A stretch of DNA of 64,000 nucleotides from contig NZ_PVZN01000013.1 of the NCBI RefSeq assembly GCF_003024385.1, positions 62,001-126,000 on the forward strand, read 5' to 3'. The position numbers and the translations under genes are program-made. The first letter of the stretch is position 1. Each line of letters opens with the position of its first letter. Shown here piece after piece: positions 1-8,115 of this stretch. The stretch is from Pseudomonas sp. BBP2017 (GTDB taxonomy: Bacteria > Pseudomonadota > Gammaproteobacteria > Pseudomonadales > Pseudomonadaceae). The notes under the pieces were generated by a model. That model did no database searches, was not told where the DNA came from, and saw only the letters and a program-made list of their open reading frames with translations.

Positions 1-327
1 CTGGTTGCGCAGGGGAAAGGCCAGGTTGTCGAACACTGTCATGGTGTCGTACACCACCGGAAACTGAAAAACCTGGGCGATATTGCGGGCCTGCGGCGAC
101 AGTTCATTGACTACCTTGCCATCGAATAGCACCTGGCCTTGGGAGGGGCTAAGCAGTCCGGAGATAATATTGAGCAAGGTCGACTTGCCACAGCCCGAAG
201 GCCCGAGCAAGGCATAGGCGCCGCCCTGGGCCCAGACATGCTCCAGCTCACGCAAGGCATAGTCATCGCCACGGGCGGGGGTGCTGCTGTAGCTGTGGGC
301 CAACTGCTGCAGGCGAATTTCGGCCAT
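1..327 (-). CDS. ABC transporter ATP-binding protein, GlpT-like (3' part outside window)
   Basis: This is the first 109 codons of an ABC-transporter ATPase; the rest lies beyond base 1. A canonical Walker A (GPSGCGKST) sits at residues 42-50, followed by a Q-loop region with FQFPVVYDTMTVFDNL. Its ATG overlaps the stop of the upstream ATPase (TGATG), so the two are translationally coupled. The pairing of two different ATPases, and the wording of the Q-loop, match the GlpS/GlpT pair of glycerol or glycerol-phosphate uptake systems. The permeases and binding protein would be expected just outside the window. The substrate is inferred, not shown. Confidence 0.9.
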   Translation of the reverse strand, partial: MAEIRLQQLAHSYSSTPARGDDYALRELEHVWAQGGAYALLGPSGCGKSTLLNIISGLLSPSQGQVLFDGKVVNELSPQARNIAQVFQFPVVYDTMTVFDNLAFPLRNQ

Positions 328-1421
328 CAGGCGACCCTCGCTTCACGCGCGCCCGGCGCCTGGACCAACACACCCGCACTGTCGAAGACGAACAGCTTGT
401 GGGTCGGGATAAACACCCGAATCGGCGCATCGACGTGGTACTCGTGCACTCCGGACAGGTGCAGGATGATGCGAAAGTGCTCGTTACGCACATGCAGGAA
501 GGTTTCCGAACCACTGATCTCCGCCAGTTCCACCAGCACCGCCAACTCAAGGTCATCGTCATTCGACGGCACCAGGCTGATATGGCTGGGACGCACACCA
601 AAGCGGTATTCACCGTCACCGATGCGGCGCAGATCGGCATTCATGGCGAAGTGCACAGCCCCGGCGAAACTCACTTCATTGCCGCTGATGCGCCCGGCAA
701 TCAGGTTGATCGGCGGTTCGGAAAACAACTCAGCAGCCAGCACCGTGCGCGGCTGGTGATAGACCTGAGCGGTCGCACCACTCTGCACGATGCAACCCTC
801 ATGGACAATGGTGGTGGTGCCACCCAGGGCCAATGCCTCGTTCGGCTCGGTGGTGGCATACACGGCAATGCAGTGCCGGGAAGCGAACAATTCGCGCATT
901 TCCTGGCGCAGTTCTTCGCGCAGTTTGTAGTCCAGGTTGACCAGCGGCTCGTCGAACAGGATCAGTTCCGCATCCTTGACCAGCGCGCGGGCCATGGCGG
1001 TGCGCTGCTGCTGACCACCGGACAGTTCCAGCGGCAGGCGCTGCAAGAAGGGCTCGATGCGCAGCATCTGCGCAGTCTGATGCACTTTGTGGTGAATCTC
1101 CTGCTCACCCATACGCGCCTGACGAAGCGGTGAAGCGATGTTTTCGAAGACGCTGAGGGTCGGGTAATTAATGAACTGCTGATAGACCATCGACACATTG
1201 CGCTGGCGCACCGGCCGGCCCGTGACATCTACACCATTCATCAGCACCCGCCCCTGGTCAGGACGGTCCAGTCCGGCCATCAGGCGCATCAGGCTGGTCT
1301 TGCCGGACAAGGTGCGCCCGAGCAGGACATTGAACGAACCCGGCTCGAAACTGAGGCTGGCATCGACAATCCAGCGCTGACTGTCGACGGTGCGACTGAC
1401 GTGCTCCAGTGTAAGCGACAT
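327..1421 (-). CDS. ABC transporter ATP-binding protein, GlpS-like, degenerate ATP site
   Basis: This 364-residue importer ATPase pairs with the next gene. The start chosen is the ATG at 1421 (MSLTLEHV); a longer frame to 1640 runs through the promoter region and is unlikely. Walker A is unusual (GRTLSGKT, residues 35-42). The signature LSGGQQQR and Walker B LILFDEP are present. At the H-loop the usual Thr-His-Asp reads Thr-Thr-Glu (ATTEPNEA), so the switch histidine is missing. A C-terminal TOBE/OB-like regulatory domain follows. This resembles the GlpS subunit of glycerol transporters. The gene leads an operon preceded by a sigma-54 promoter at 1465-1480. Confidence 0.9.
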   Translation of the reverse strand: MSLTLEHVSRTVDSQRWIVDASLSFEPGSFNVLLGRTLSGKTSLMRLMAGLDRPDQGRVLMNGVDVTGRPVRQRNVSMVYQQFINYPTLSVFENIASPLRQARMGEQEIHHKVHQTAQMLRIEPFLQRLPLELSGGQQQRTAMARALVKDAELILFDEPLVNLDYKLREELRQEMRELFASRHCIAVYATTEPNEALALGGTTTIVHEGCIVQSGATAQVYHQPRTVLAAELFSEPPINLIAGRISGNEVSFAGAVHFAMNADLRRIGDGEYRFGVRPSHISLVPSNDDDLELAVLVELAEISGSETFLHVRNEHFRIILHLSGVHEYHVDAPIRVFIPTHKLFVFDSAGVLVQAPGAREARVA

Positions 1422-1464
1422 GGGGCGGCCCTGATTGTTGTTATCGGAGAGGCCTTCGCTGTAG

Positions 1465-1480
1465 AGCCAGTTTCGTGCCA
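1465..1480 (-). promoter_or_regulatory. Sigma-54 promoter of the ABC transporter operon
   Basis: Read on the minus strand the site is TGGCACGAAACTGGCT. The -24 element TGGCACG is perfect, and the GG and GC dinucleotides are separated by exactly 10 bases, as RpoN promoters require. The -12 element has one mismatch (TGGCT for TTGCT). It lies 44 bases upstream of the ATPase start, and the neighbouring divergent gene encodes a sigma-54 activator. Confidence 0.8.
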
Positions 1481-1554
1481 GTGCTGACAGCCATCGATAA
1501 GTCGTTGTCGCGACGCAACTTTTTCTTCCTCCACAACAACTGTCAATTCGCTCC

Positions 1555-1624
1555 TGAACAGAAATGAACAGTAACTGCTGAACACCTGAACAGCCCTGAC
1601 ATTGACAATGAACAGGACTGAACA
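1555..1624. promoter_or_regulatory. Array of six TGAACA repeats, probable enhancer for the sigma-54 activator
   Basis: TGAACA occurs at 1555, 1565, 1579, 1587, 1609 and 1619, all in the same orientation. Leaving out 1579, the spacings are 10, 22, 22 and 10 bases, so five copies fall on nearly the same face of the helix. The array sits about 75-145 bases upstream of the sigma-54 promoter, the usual distance for an upstream activating sequence. It ends 45 bases before the activator gene, so autoregulation is possible. Confidence 0.6.
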
Positions 1625-1669
1625 ACACTGGATCACACAAAAACTACAACGCTGGCAGAGGAAACGCCC

Positions 1670-3463
1670 ATGGCCGTCTCCATTGCATCCCATGACCAAT
1701 TGATCCAGGCCTCCTGGGCACGCTGCCGTGACTACGGCCTGGAGCACCAGTCAGCCCCCGACTTCGGCGAGCTGCCCGCTGCCTGCCTCAGCGAACTGCT
1801 CGAACGCCAGCACGACCTGCTGCGCACCACCGGCGACGAGGTGATCCCGCAGTTCAATCATCTGCTGGGCAATTCCAGCTACCTGATCATGCTCAGCGAT
1901 AATCAGGGCCAGCTCCTGGAAACCTGGGGCACCCGGCGTTTTATCGACCCGCGCCAGCAACACGGTTTTATCGCCGGCGCCCGCTGGCTTGAACAGGGAG
2001 TTGGCACCAATGCCATCGGCACCGCCCTGGCCTGCAGCGAGGCCGTGCATGTGGGCCAGGATGAGCACTTCCTCAAGCGCAACCGCTACATGGCCAGCGC
2101 CGCCGCGCCGCTATTCGATGCCGAACGGCGCCTGATCGGCGTACTGGATGTGTCCAGCGACAGCTACCTGCCAGCCTCGCAAACCCTGGGTATGGTGCGG
2201 ATGATGAGCCAGAGCCTGGAAAACCGCCTGATCATCGCGCGCTATGCCGGGCAGTACCGACAATTGAGTTTCAATACCGGCTCGAACAACCTCGACAGCC
2301 AGTGGGCCGGGCTTTTGCTGTTCGATGACCGCGGCCGTATCCTGGCCGCCAATCGCCGCGCGGACAGCCTGCTCGGTCAGCCAGCCTTGCAGCACACCCT
2401 TGAACACCTGTTCCAGACCCCGCTGCCGGAGCTGTTGCAGCATGCTGCGGGACAGCCTTTTGCCGTGCAGGTGACCGGGCGCAATCGCTTTCACTGCCTG
2501 TTGCGTGAGCCGCTGACAAGCCCCTCGGCAGCGCCGAGCCGCCGGCCACCCGCCGACTGTGACCCACGTATAGCCAAAGCGCTACGACAGGCGGGGCTGC
2601 TGCTGGAGAAGGACATCCCGGTATTGATCCAGGGTGAAACCGGGGTTGGCAAGGAAGTTTTCGTCAAGGCCCTGCACGAAGCCAGCAGCCGTCGCAAGCA
2701 GCCTTTGATTGCAGTGAATTGTGCAGCGATTCCGGCTGAGCTGGTGGAGTCGGAGCTGTTCGGCTACGACAAAGGCGCATTCACGGGCGCCCACCACAAG
2801 GGCAACCCTGGGCTGATCCGCAAGGCCGAACATGGCATCGTCTTTCTCGACGAAATCGGTGACATGCCGCTGCCAACCCAGGCGCGCTTGCTGCGTTTTC
2901 TCCAGACCCGCTGCATCCAGCCGCTGGGCAGTGGCGATCCGGTGCCGGTGGATATCCGGGTCGTCTCCGCCACCCACCAGAACCTGTCCGAGCGGGTACG
3001 GCAGGGATGTTTCCGCCAAGACCTGTACTATCGAATCGCCGGCCTCAGCCTGACCTTGCCACCGTTGCGCGAACGCAGTGATCGCCTGGCGCTGATCGAA
3101 CAGATCCACCAGCACTACCGCGATGCCGACGCGCCACCACAGCTGGACAACAAGGTACTGCAACATCTGTTACAGCATCCGTGGCCAGGCAACATGCGCC
3201 AGCTTGCCAGCACCCTGCAAGTCGCCCTGGCCCTGGCAGGCCAGCACCCGATCGCCCTGGAGCACCTGCCGGACAGCTTTTTCAGCGAACTGCCTGCTAC
3301 GCAAGAAGTCGAGCCACCCCCGCCCTTCGCACCCGATGAGCACAACCTGAACCTGCGCTTGCAAGCGCTCAAGGGCAACGTATCAGCCTTGGCCCGCGAT
3401 CTGGGCATCAGTCGCACCACCCTCTACAAACGCCTGCACGCCCAGGGTCAGACCGAGGGCTGA
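1670..3463 (+). CDS. Sigma-54-dependent transcriptional activator, AcoR-like
   Basis: This 597-residue enhancer-binding protein has an N-terminal GAF-type sensing region (about residues 60-190) and a short PAS-like part (about 205-280). The AAA+ domain carries Walker A GETGVGKE (322-329), the sigma-54 contact loop GAFTGA (369-374) and Walker B GIVFLDE (389-395). A Fis-type helix-turn-helix is near the C terminus (GNVSALARDLGISRTTLYKRL region). There is no receiver domain, so it probably senses a small ligand directly. It is divergent from the ABC operon, which has a matching sigma-54 promoter and repeat array, so it very probably activates that operon. The ligand, possibly glycerol or an alcohol, is unknown. 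Confidence 0.93.
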   Translation: MAVSIASHDQLIQASWARCRDYGLEHQSAPDFGELPAACLSELLERQHDLLRTTGDEVIPQFNHLLGNSSYLIMLSDNQGQLLETWGTRRFIDPRQQHGFIAGARWLEQGVGTNAIGTALACSEAVHVGQDEHFLKRNRYMASAAAPLFDAERRLIGVLDVSSDSYLPASQTLGMVRMMSQSLENRLIIARYAGQYRQLSFNTGSNNLDSQWAGLLLFDDRGRILAANRRADSLLGQPALQHTLEHLFQTPLPELLQHAAGQPFAVQVTGRNRFHCLLREPLTSPSAAPSRRPPADCDPRIAKALRQAGLLLEKDIPVLIQGETGVGKEVFVKALHEASSRRKQPLIAVNCAAIPAELVESELFGYDKGAFTGAHHKGNPGLIRKAEHGIVFLDEIGDMPLPTQARLLRFLQTRCIQPLGSGDPVPVDIRVVSATHQNLSERVRQGCFRQDLYYRIAGLSLTLPPLRERSDRLALIEQIHQHYRDADAPPQLDNKVLQHLLQHPWPGNMRQLASTLQVALALAGQHPIALEHLPDSFFSELPATQEVEPPPPFAPDEHNLNLRLQALKGNVSALARDLGISRTTLYKRLHAQGQTEG

Positions 3464-3503
3464 GCAACGCCCGAACACAAGCAGCCGATTCCGCTGCCAA
3501 AGC

Positions 3504-3556
3504 GCATATTTCAGCTGAAGCGGCTGAGTGCCCACCGCGCTTCAGCCGAGATATGC
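3504..3556. promoter_or_regulatory. Long inverted repeat upstream of ornithine cyclodeaminase
   Basis: The left arm GCATATTTCAGCTGAAGCG (3504-3522) and the reverse complement of the right arm (3538-3556) match at 17 of 19 bases, with a 15-base spacer. The right arm ends 72 bases before the start codon of the cyclodeaminase gene. No U-tract follows, so it is not an intrinsic terminator. An operator for the Lrp/AsnC-type regulator encoded downstream is the simplest reading. Confidence 0.5.
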
Positions 3557-3628
3557 CCGGCGCTGCATCGACAATAGGCACACTGCCCCCGAATACGTGC
3601 CTCGATGCCAATAACAAAGGAGTTCATC

Positions 3629-4675
3629 ATGACCCGCTATATCGATGTGACTGACCTCAGCCGCCTGGTTGCCCATAAAGGCCTGAGCACCTGTATCAGC
3701 GAAATGGCCGAGTACATCCGTGAGGACTACCTGCGCTGGCACGACTTCGAAAAATGCCCACGTCTGGCCAACCACTCGCCCGATGGCGTGATCGAGCTGA
3801 TGCCGGTGTCCGACCGCAACCTGTACGCCTTCAAATACGTCAACGGTCATCCGAAGAACACCCAGCGCGGCATGCTCACGGTGATGGCTTTTGGCGCTCT
3901 CGGCGACGTCGATACCGGCGCGCCGGTGCTGCTCAGTGAAATGACCCTGACCACCGCCATTCGTACCGCCGCCACTTCAGCCCTGGCTGCCCGCTACCTC
4001 GCCCGTCCCGACAGCCGGCGCATGGCGCTGATCGGCAACGGCTCACAAAGCGAGTTCCAGGCCCTGGCCTTCCACACCCTACTGGGGATCGAAGAAGTCC
4101 GCCTGTACGACCTTGATCCCAAGGCCAGCGCCAAGCTGGTCGCCAACCTTAGCGCTTTCCCTCAGCTGCGGGTGAGCATCGCCGGTTCCGTGGCGCAAGC
4201 GGTGCGCGGCGTGGATATCGTCACCACGGTGACCGCCGACAAGGCGTACGCCACCATCCTGACCCCGGACATGATTGAGCCGGGTATGCATCTGAATGCC
4301 GTCGGCGGTGACTGCCCGGGCAAGACCGAATTACACCGGGACATCGTCGATCGCGCGCGGGTGATCGTCGAGTACGAACCGCAAAGCCGTGTCGAAGGCG
4401 AGATCCAACAGATGCCCGCCGACTCGCCGACCACCGAGTTCTGGCAAGTGGTCAGCGGTCAGGCGCCTGGCCGCGAAAGCGCTGATCAGGTGACGTTGTT
4501 TGACTCGGTTGGTTTTGCCCTGGAAGACTACTCGGCCCTTCGCTATGTGCTCGATGTTGCCAAGTCCTTGGATATCGGCCATGAGCTCGCGCTGGTACCA
4601 GAGCTTGCAAATCCCAAGGATCTGTTCGCCGTACTGCGCCAACCACTTGCTGACACTCGCAAAAAACGCGCCTGA
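3629..4675 (+). CDS. Ornithine cyclodeaminase family protein
   Basis: This 348-residue protein belongs to the ornithine cyclodeaminase/mu-crystallin family. These NAD-dependent cytosolic enzymes convert L-ornithine to L-proline and ammonia, or carry out related imine reductions. The NAD-binding motif IGNGSQSEFQ lies near residue 135. An in-frame ATG eight codons upstream exists, but the ATG at 3629 has AAAGGAG six bases before it and is preferred. The length agrees with known pseudomonad cyclodeaminases (about 350). A Lrp/AsnC gene follows on the same strand 99 bases later, typical of amino-acid-responsive control. Confidence 0.88.
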   Translation: MTRYIDVTDLSRLVAHKGLSTCISEMAEYIREDYLRWHDFEKCPRLANHSPDGVIELMPVSDRNLYAFKYVNGHPKNTQRGMLTVMAFGALGDVDTGAPVLLSEMTLTTAIRTAATSALAARYLARPDSRRMALIGNGSQSEFQALAFHTLLGIEEVRLYDLDPKASAKLVANLSAFPQLRVSIAGSVAQAVRGVDIVTTVTADKAYATILTPDMIEPGMHLNAVGGDCPGKTELHRDIVDRARVIVEYEPQSRVEGEIQQMPADSPTTEFWQVVSGQAPGRESADQVTLFDSVGFALEDYSALRYVLDVAKSLDIGHELALVPELANPKDLFAVLRQPLADTRKKRA

Positions 4676-4774
4676 GCCCGTGCGGGTTCAGCGACTCAAT
4701 GGGTACAGACGCTGAGCAAGGAAGGTCGTACCATAATCAGCGTCACCCACCGTTTGAAGTGAAGCCGAACCCGT

Positions 4775-5269
4775 ATGGATACCAAGGTCAACAGCCCACA
4801 CGCCGCACCAGCGCTGGACCGGATCGACGAAGCGATCATCGATGTACTGCGCCATGACGGGCGCATCACCTACGAGAAACTGTCCTCGCTGGTGCACCTC
4901 ACTCCCCGCCCCTGCCTTGAGCGCGTGCGCAAGCTGGAGCGACGCGGGGTGATTCGCGGCTATAGCGCGATCATCGATGTGCAGAAGGTGTCGCCCGGCT
5001 TGTCATTGCTGGTGCTAGTGGCTTTGTCCAATCAGAGCGGGCGTGCGGCGCAAAAGGCGTTTGAAGCCTGTGTGAACGCCTGTCCGCAGGTGTTCGACTG
5101 TCAGCTGATCAGCGGCCATTTCGACTACAGCCTGCGCATGCGCTGCCGCGACATGGAGCATTACCGGGTGCTGACCGAAACCTGGATGAACAACGACGAT
5201 CTACATATCGATAAGCTCGTGGCCCACCCAGAGCTGGCGGTGGTGAAAAACACCGCACCTCAACGCTGA
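4775..5269 (+). CDS. Lrp/AsnC family transcriptional regulator
   Basis: This 164-residue protein has an N-terminal helix-turn-helix (about residues 20-60, with ILRHDGRITYEKLSSLV and RVRKLERRGVIRGY) and a C-terminal RAM ligand-binding domain. These are the normal size and order of Lrp/AsnC proteins, which form octamers and respond to amino acids. The location just downstream of ornithine cyclodeaminase suggests it controls that gene, with ornithine or a related amino acid as effector. This is inferred from context. The ribosome binding site before the ATG is weak. Confidence 0.9.
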   Translation: MDTKVNSPHAAPALDRIDEAIIDVLRHDGRITYEKLSSLVHLTPRPCLERVRKLERRGVIRGYSAIIDVQKVSPGLSLLVLVALSNQSGRAAQKAFEACVNACPQVFDCQLISGHFDYSLRMRCRDMEHYRVLTETWMNNDDLHIDKLVAHPELAVVKNTAPQR

Positions 5270-5282
5270 GCAGCACTACGTA

Positions 5283-6338
5283 TCAAGTACGCGGCGGCGC
5301 CACCGGCTCGCTGCGCGACCAATCCAGCAACAGACTGTAGGCGACGGCCAACAGGGTCGGACCGATAAACAAACCAATGAAGCCAAAGGCCAGCAAACCG
5401 CCAAACACCCCCAGCAAGACGATCACCAACGGCAGGTTGCCCCCCCGACTGATCAGGTAAGGCTTGAGCACGTTGTCGACGCCACTGATGATGAACGTGC
5501 CCCAGATTCCGAGAAACACCGCCATGCCGTACTCACCCTGCCAGGCCAGCCAGGCCGTGACCGGAACCCAGGCCAGTGGCGGGCCCATGGGGATCAGGCT
5601 GAGCATGAAGGTGACGATACCCAAGACCAGCGCTCCGGGTACACCTGCGATCAGGAAGCCGATCAACGCCAGAACGGCCTGAGCCGCCGCAGTACCGATC
5701 ACGCCGTTGACCACCCGCTGCACTGTGCCGGCGACCAGCCCCAGGTAATACTCGGCGCGTTCACCGATCAAACGATCCAGCAAGCGCAGGACAAACGCCG
5801 ACAGGCGCGGACCGTCACGGTAGAAAAAGAACACGAAGACCAGACTCAAGGTCAGCTCAAGCATCCCGCTGCCAATCTGCGCGCTACGCGCCAGCAACCA
5901 GTTGCCGACCTGGCCCAGGTGGGGTTTGACCGTAGTCAGCATGGCGGCGCCCTGCTGATCGATCGTGTTCCACATGCGCACCAGGCGCTCCCCCACCAGC
6001 GGTACCCCCCCCAGCCAACCCGGTGCATCCGGCAGACCGCCAACCCGGACGTCACGCACGAATGCGGTGGCATCGCGTATGTGATCGGCCAGGTTGAAGC
6101 CCAACCACACCAGCGGCAACGCCACCAGCAGGATCCACAGGGAGGTCAACAGGCCGGCGGCGAGGGTTTCGCGACCGCCTAACAAACGGGTCAACAGGCG
6201 CATCAACGGCCAGCTGGCATAGGCCAGGATCGCCCCCCAGAGCAGCGCCGACATGAACGGGGCCATCACCCAAAGACCAGCCCCGAGTAGGGCCAGCAGG
6301 ATAATCTGTACCAGCAGGCGATCATTGTTGGGCATCAT
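5283..6338 (-). CDS. AI-2E family transporter (PerM-like membrane protein)
   Basis: This 351-residue, strongly hydrophobic protein has several predicted membrane helices. The C-terminal pattern GIWGTFIISGVDNVLKPYLI and GGLLAFGFIGLFIGPTLLAV is typical of the AI-2E transporter (PerM/YhhT/TqsA) family. Members export small molecules or act as sodium/proton antiporters, and the name AI-2E does not prove a role in quorum sensing. Two consecutive ATGs (6338 and 6335) are possible starts. Only nine bases separate it from the upstream DUF4892 gene, so the two are probably one transcript. Confidence 0.9.
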   Translation of the reverse strand: MMPNNDRLLVQIILLALLGAGLWVMAPFMSALLWGAILAYASWPLMRLLTRLLGGRETLAAGLLTSLWILLVALPLVWLGFNLADHIRDATAFVRDVRVGGLPDAPGWLGGVPLVGERLVRMWNTIDQQGAAMLTTVKPHLGQVGNWLLARSAQIGSGMLELTLSLVFVFFFYRDGPRLSAFVLRLLDRLIGERAEYYLGLVAGTVQRVVNGVIGTAAAQAVLALIGFLIAGVPGALVLGIVTFMLSLIPMGPPLAWVPVTAWLAWQGEYGMAVFLGIWGTFIISGVDNVLKPYLISRGGNLPLVIVLLGVFGGLLAFGFIGLFIGPTLLAVAYSLLLDWSRSEPVAPPRT

Positions 6339-6347
6339 GCATCTCGA

Positions 6348-7145
6348 TCAACGTATCAGTTCGACGTGGAAACCGTCGGTTGGGGCATCGCCCACTTCCA
6401 GGCGGGCCGCAAGCACCCCGACCTTGATCAGTTGCTCACGCCAGGCCTCGGCCTGGGCGCCACTGAGGCTCACGCGCAAAGTGGTGTTGTTATTCAAGCT
6501 GCGTCCGATCAAGGTTACCCAGGCCAGGGGCGGCTCACCGTTCAGGTCAGGGTAGTCGAGTCTGCCGGTGTCGAGCAGCTCGCGCATTACCGTGGCCGCA
6601 GTGGGCAGCAACTCGCCCAGCGGAGCGTCAGCGACGAACTCCTCGACGTGCAGATAAGCGCGCTTGTTGCCGCGGGTGATGCTGTACAAGGCGATCAGAC
6701 TATTGTTCAGCTCAGCAGAGCGCCGCAGGAGGATGAATGCCTGCTGCTCGTCCGCGCCAGAAAGCTGCCTGTTCTTGAACACTTCATTGGCCCACAGGCT
6801 GTTCTCACCACAGTCGCGCGCCTGACACCAGAACAACGGATAGCCCCCGTCCTTTTGCAAGGCTTCGCGCGCCGCAGTGAAAGCTTCATTAGCAGAGCGC
6901 TCACGCGGTAGCTCGTAGGTGACCGAACTGACCTGGCCGCGGCTTTCGATTTTGCCTTCCACTCGCAGCTGGTTACTGATCTTGCGCAGGCTACCCAAGG
7001 GATAGACACGTTCCTGAACCAGCGCCGGGCGCTGATCGACGACTTTGCCATCAACTGGCACCGGCAGCCCTTCGGCCAACAATGGCGCGCTAACGAGTAT
7101 ACCCAGCCCGGCAAACGCTGTACGGATGCAATACTTGAGATTCAT
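6348..7145 (-). CDS. DUF4892 family protein, predicted exported
   Basis: This 265-residue protein has an N-terminal signal peptide (FAGLGILVSAPLLAEG), so it is periplasmic or surface-associated. The body resembles the DUF4892 family of uncharacterised pseudomonad proteins. The start at 7145 is chosen because this ATG overlaps the TGA of a 22-codon mini-ORF (7142-7210) that carries a strong ribosome binding site. An in-frame GTG two codons upstream is an alternative. The AI-2E family gene follows after nine bases. Confidence 0.75.
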   Translation of the reverse strand: MNLKYCIRTAFAGLGILVSAPLLAEGLPVPVDGKVVDQRPALVQERVYPLGSLRKISNQLRVEGKIESRGQVSSVTYELPRERSANEAFTAAREALQKDGGYPLFWCQARDCGENSLWANEVFKNRQLSGADEQQAFILLRRSAELNNSLIALYSITRGNKRAYLHVEEFVADAPLGELLPTAATVMRELLDTGRLDYPDLNGEPPLAWVTLIGRSLNNNTTLRVSLSGAQAEAWREQLIKVGVLAARLEVGDAPTDGFHVELIR

Positions 7146-7210
7146 AGGCACGCCACACTGTAGGCGGCGCCAAGGGGGTCAATGGATGTGGCGTTGTCTT
7201 GCTCGTTCAT
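7142..7210 (-). CDS. 22-residue upstream ORF coupled to the DUF4892 gene
   Basis: An ATG at 7210 is preceded by GGGAGAC at good distance and opens a 22-codon frame (it begins MNEQDNATSIDP). Its TGA overlaps the ATG of the DUF4892 gene (ATGA junction). The DUF4892 start has no separate good ribosome binding site, so translational coupling through this leader is plausible. The peptide may have no function of its own. Confidence 0.45.
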   Translation of the reverse strand: MNEQDNATSIDPLGAAYSVACL

Positions 7211-7260
7211 GGTTGTCTCCCTGTTCAACCCGCCAAGCCTCGACAGTTGCCCGCCGCAAG

Positions 7261-8115
7261 TCAAGGAATGCCAAAGAAGCGATTGAAACAGTCTGCAACA
7301 AGGGCTGCGCCAGACTCGTCATTCATATGCAAATGATGGCCACCGGGCAAGACCTCGTGGCTAAAGCGTAGTTGATCGAGCAGTTCGGTATGGCGGACCA
7401 ACATGCCGTCGGCGGCGACCACCAGCTTAGCCGGGCAGGCAATACGCTGGACGAAACTCAGCGCTTGAGTTTCGCTCAAGCGCGTAGGCGACGGCAGGGT
7501 CAAGCGGCTGTCGCTACGCCAGATGTAGCCCCCTGGCACCGGCATCAGGCCACGCTGGGCGAGCAGCTCGGCGGCTTCGCAACTGACCGCGACCAGGCCC
7601 TTCATCCGCGCCTGGACCGCTTGCTCAAAGGTTGGGTGTACGGCCTTGCGCTTGGCATCCAGCCCAAGCTGGGCCTGTAACGCCATGCCCATGCGCTCGG
7701 CGGCATCCTGGGGGCCGCTGGTCGGCGGGATCAAGCCGTCGATCAGCGCCAGATGGGTAACGCGCTCGGGCAGCGAACCGGCCAGCACCACCGAGACAAT
7801 CGCCCCCAGTGAGTGACCAAGCAGGGCAAAACGCTCCCAGCCCATTTGCTCGGCGACCCGCAGCACATCATGTGCGTAATCCCACAAGGCATAGCCAGCG
7901 CCAACCGGGCGGTGTTCGGAGTGACCATGGCCGGCCAGGTCCAGTGCCAGGATCCGTAGCCCTCGCAGCTTAGGCGCCAGCCGGGCAAAGCTGTTGGCGT
8001 TGTCCAGCCAGCCGTGCAAGGCAATCACCGGAACGCCTTCAGCCGGACCGAACAGATGCCCGGCAAGCTCGATATGGCCCAGGTTCAGACGAATTTCTTC
8101 CATTTGCGTACTCAT
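7261..8115 (-). CDS. Alpha/beta hydrolase
   Basis: This 284-residue alpha/beta-hydrolase-fold protein has an oxyanion region HGWLDNANSF near the N terminus, a nucleophile elbow GHSLGA, and a late GGHHLHM that probably supplies the catalytic His. Substrate unknown. The start at 8115 is set by an ATGA overlap with the upstream hydrolase gene; a TTG at 8133 would lengthen the overlap and is less likely. The co-translated tandem of two different hydrolases suggests a shared role. Confidence 0.87.
   Translation of the reverse strand: MSTQMEEIRLNLGHIELAGHLFGPAEGVPVIALHGWLDNANSFARLAPKLRGLRILALDLAGHGHSEHRPVGAGYALWDYAHDVLRVAEQMGWERFALLGHSLGAIVSVVLAGSLPERVTHLALIDGLIPPTSGPQDAAERMGMALQAQLGLDAKRKAVHPTFEQAVQARMKGLVAVSCEAAELLAQRGLMPVPGGYIWRSDSRLTLPSPTRLSETQALSFVQRIACPAKLVVAADGMLVRHTELLDQLRFSHEVLPGGHHLHMNDESGAALVADCFNRFFGIP

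Noticed and set aside
1422..1640. N-terminal extension of the GlpS-like ATPase
   Set aside because: The extension runs through the sigma-54 promoter and the TGAACA array, and the family starts at MSLTLEHV.
4673..4690. Short GC-rich hairpin after ornithine cyclodeaminase
   Set aside because: No T-tract and only a seven-base stem with a mismatch; not enough to call a terminator.
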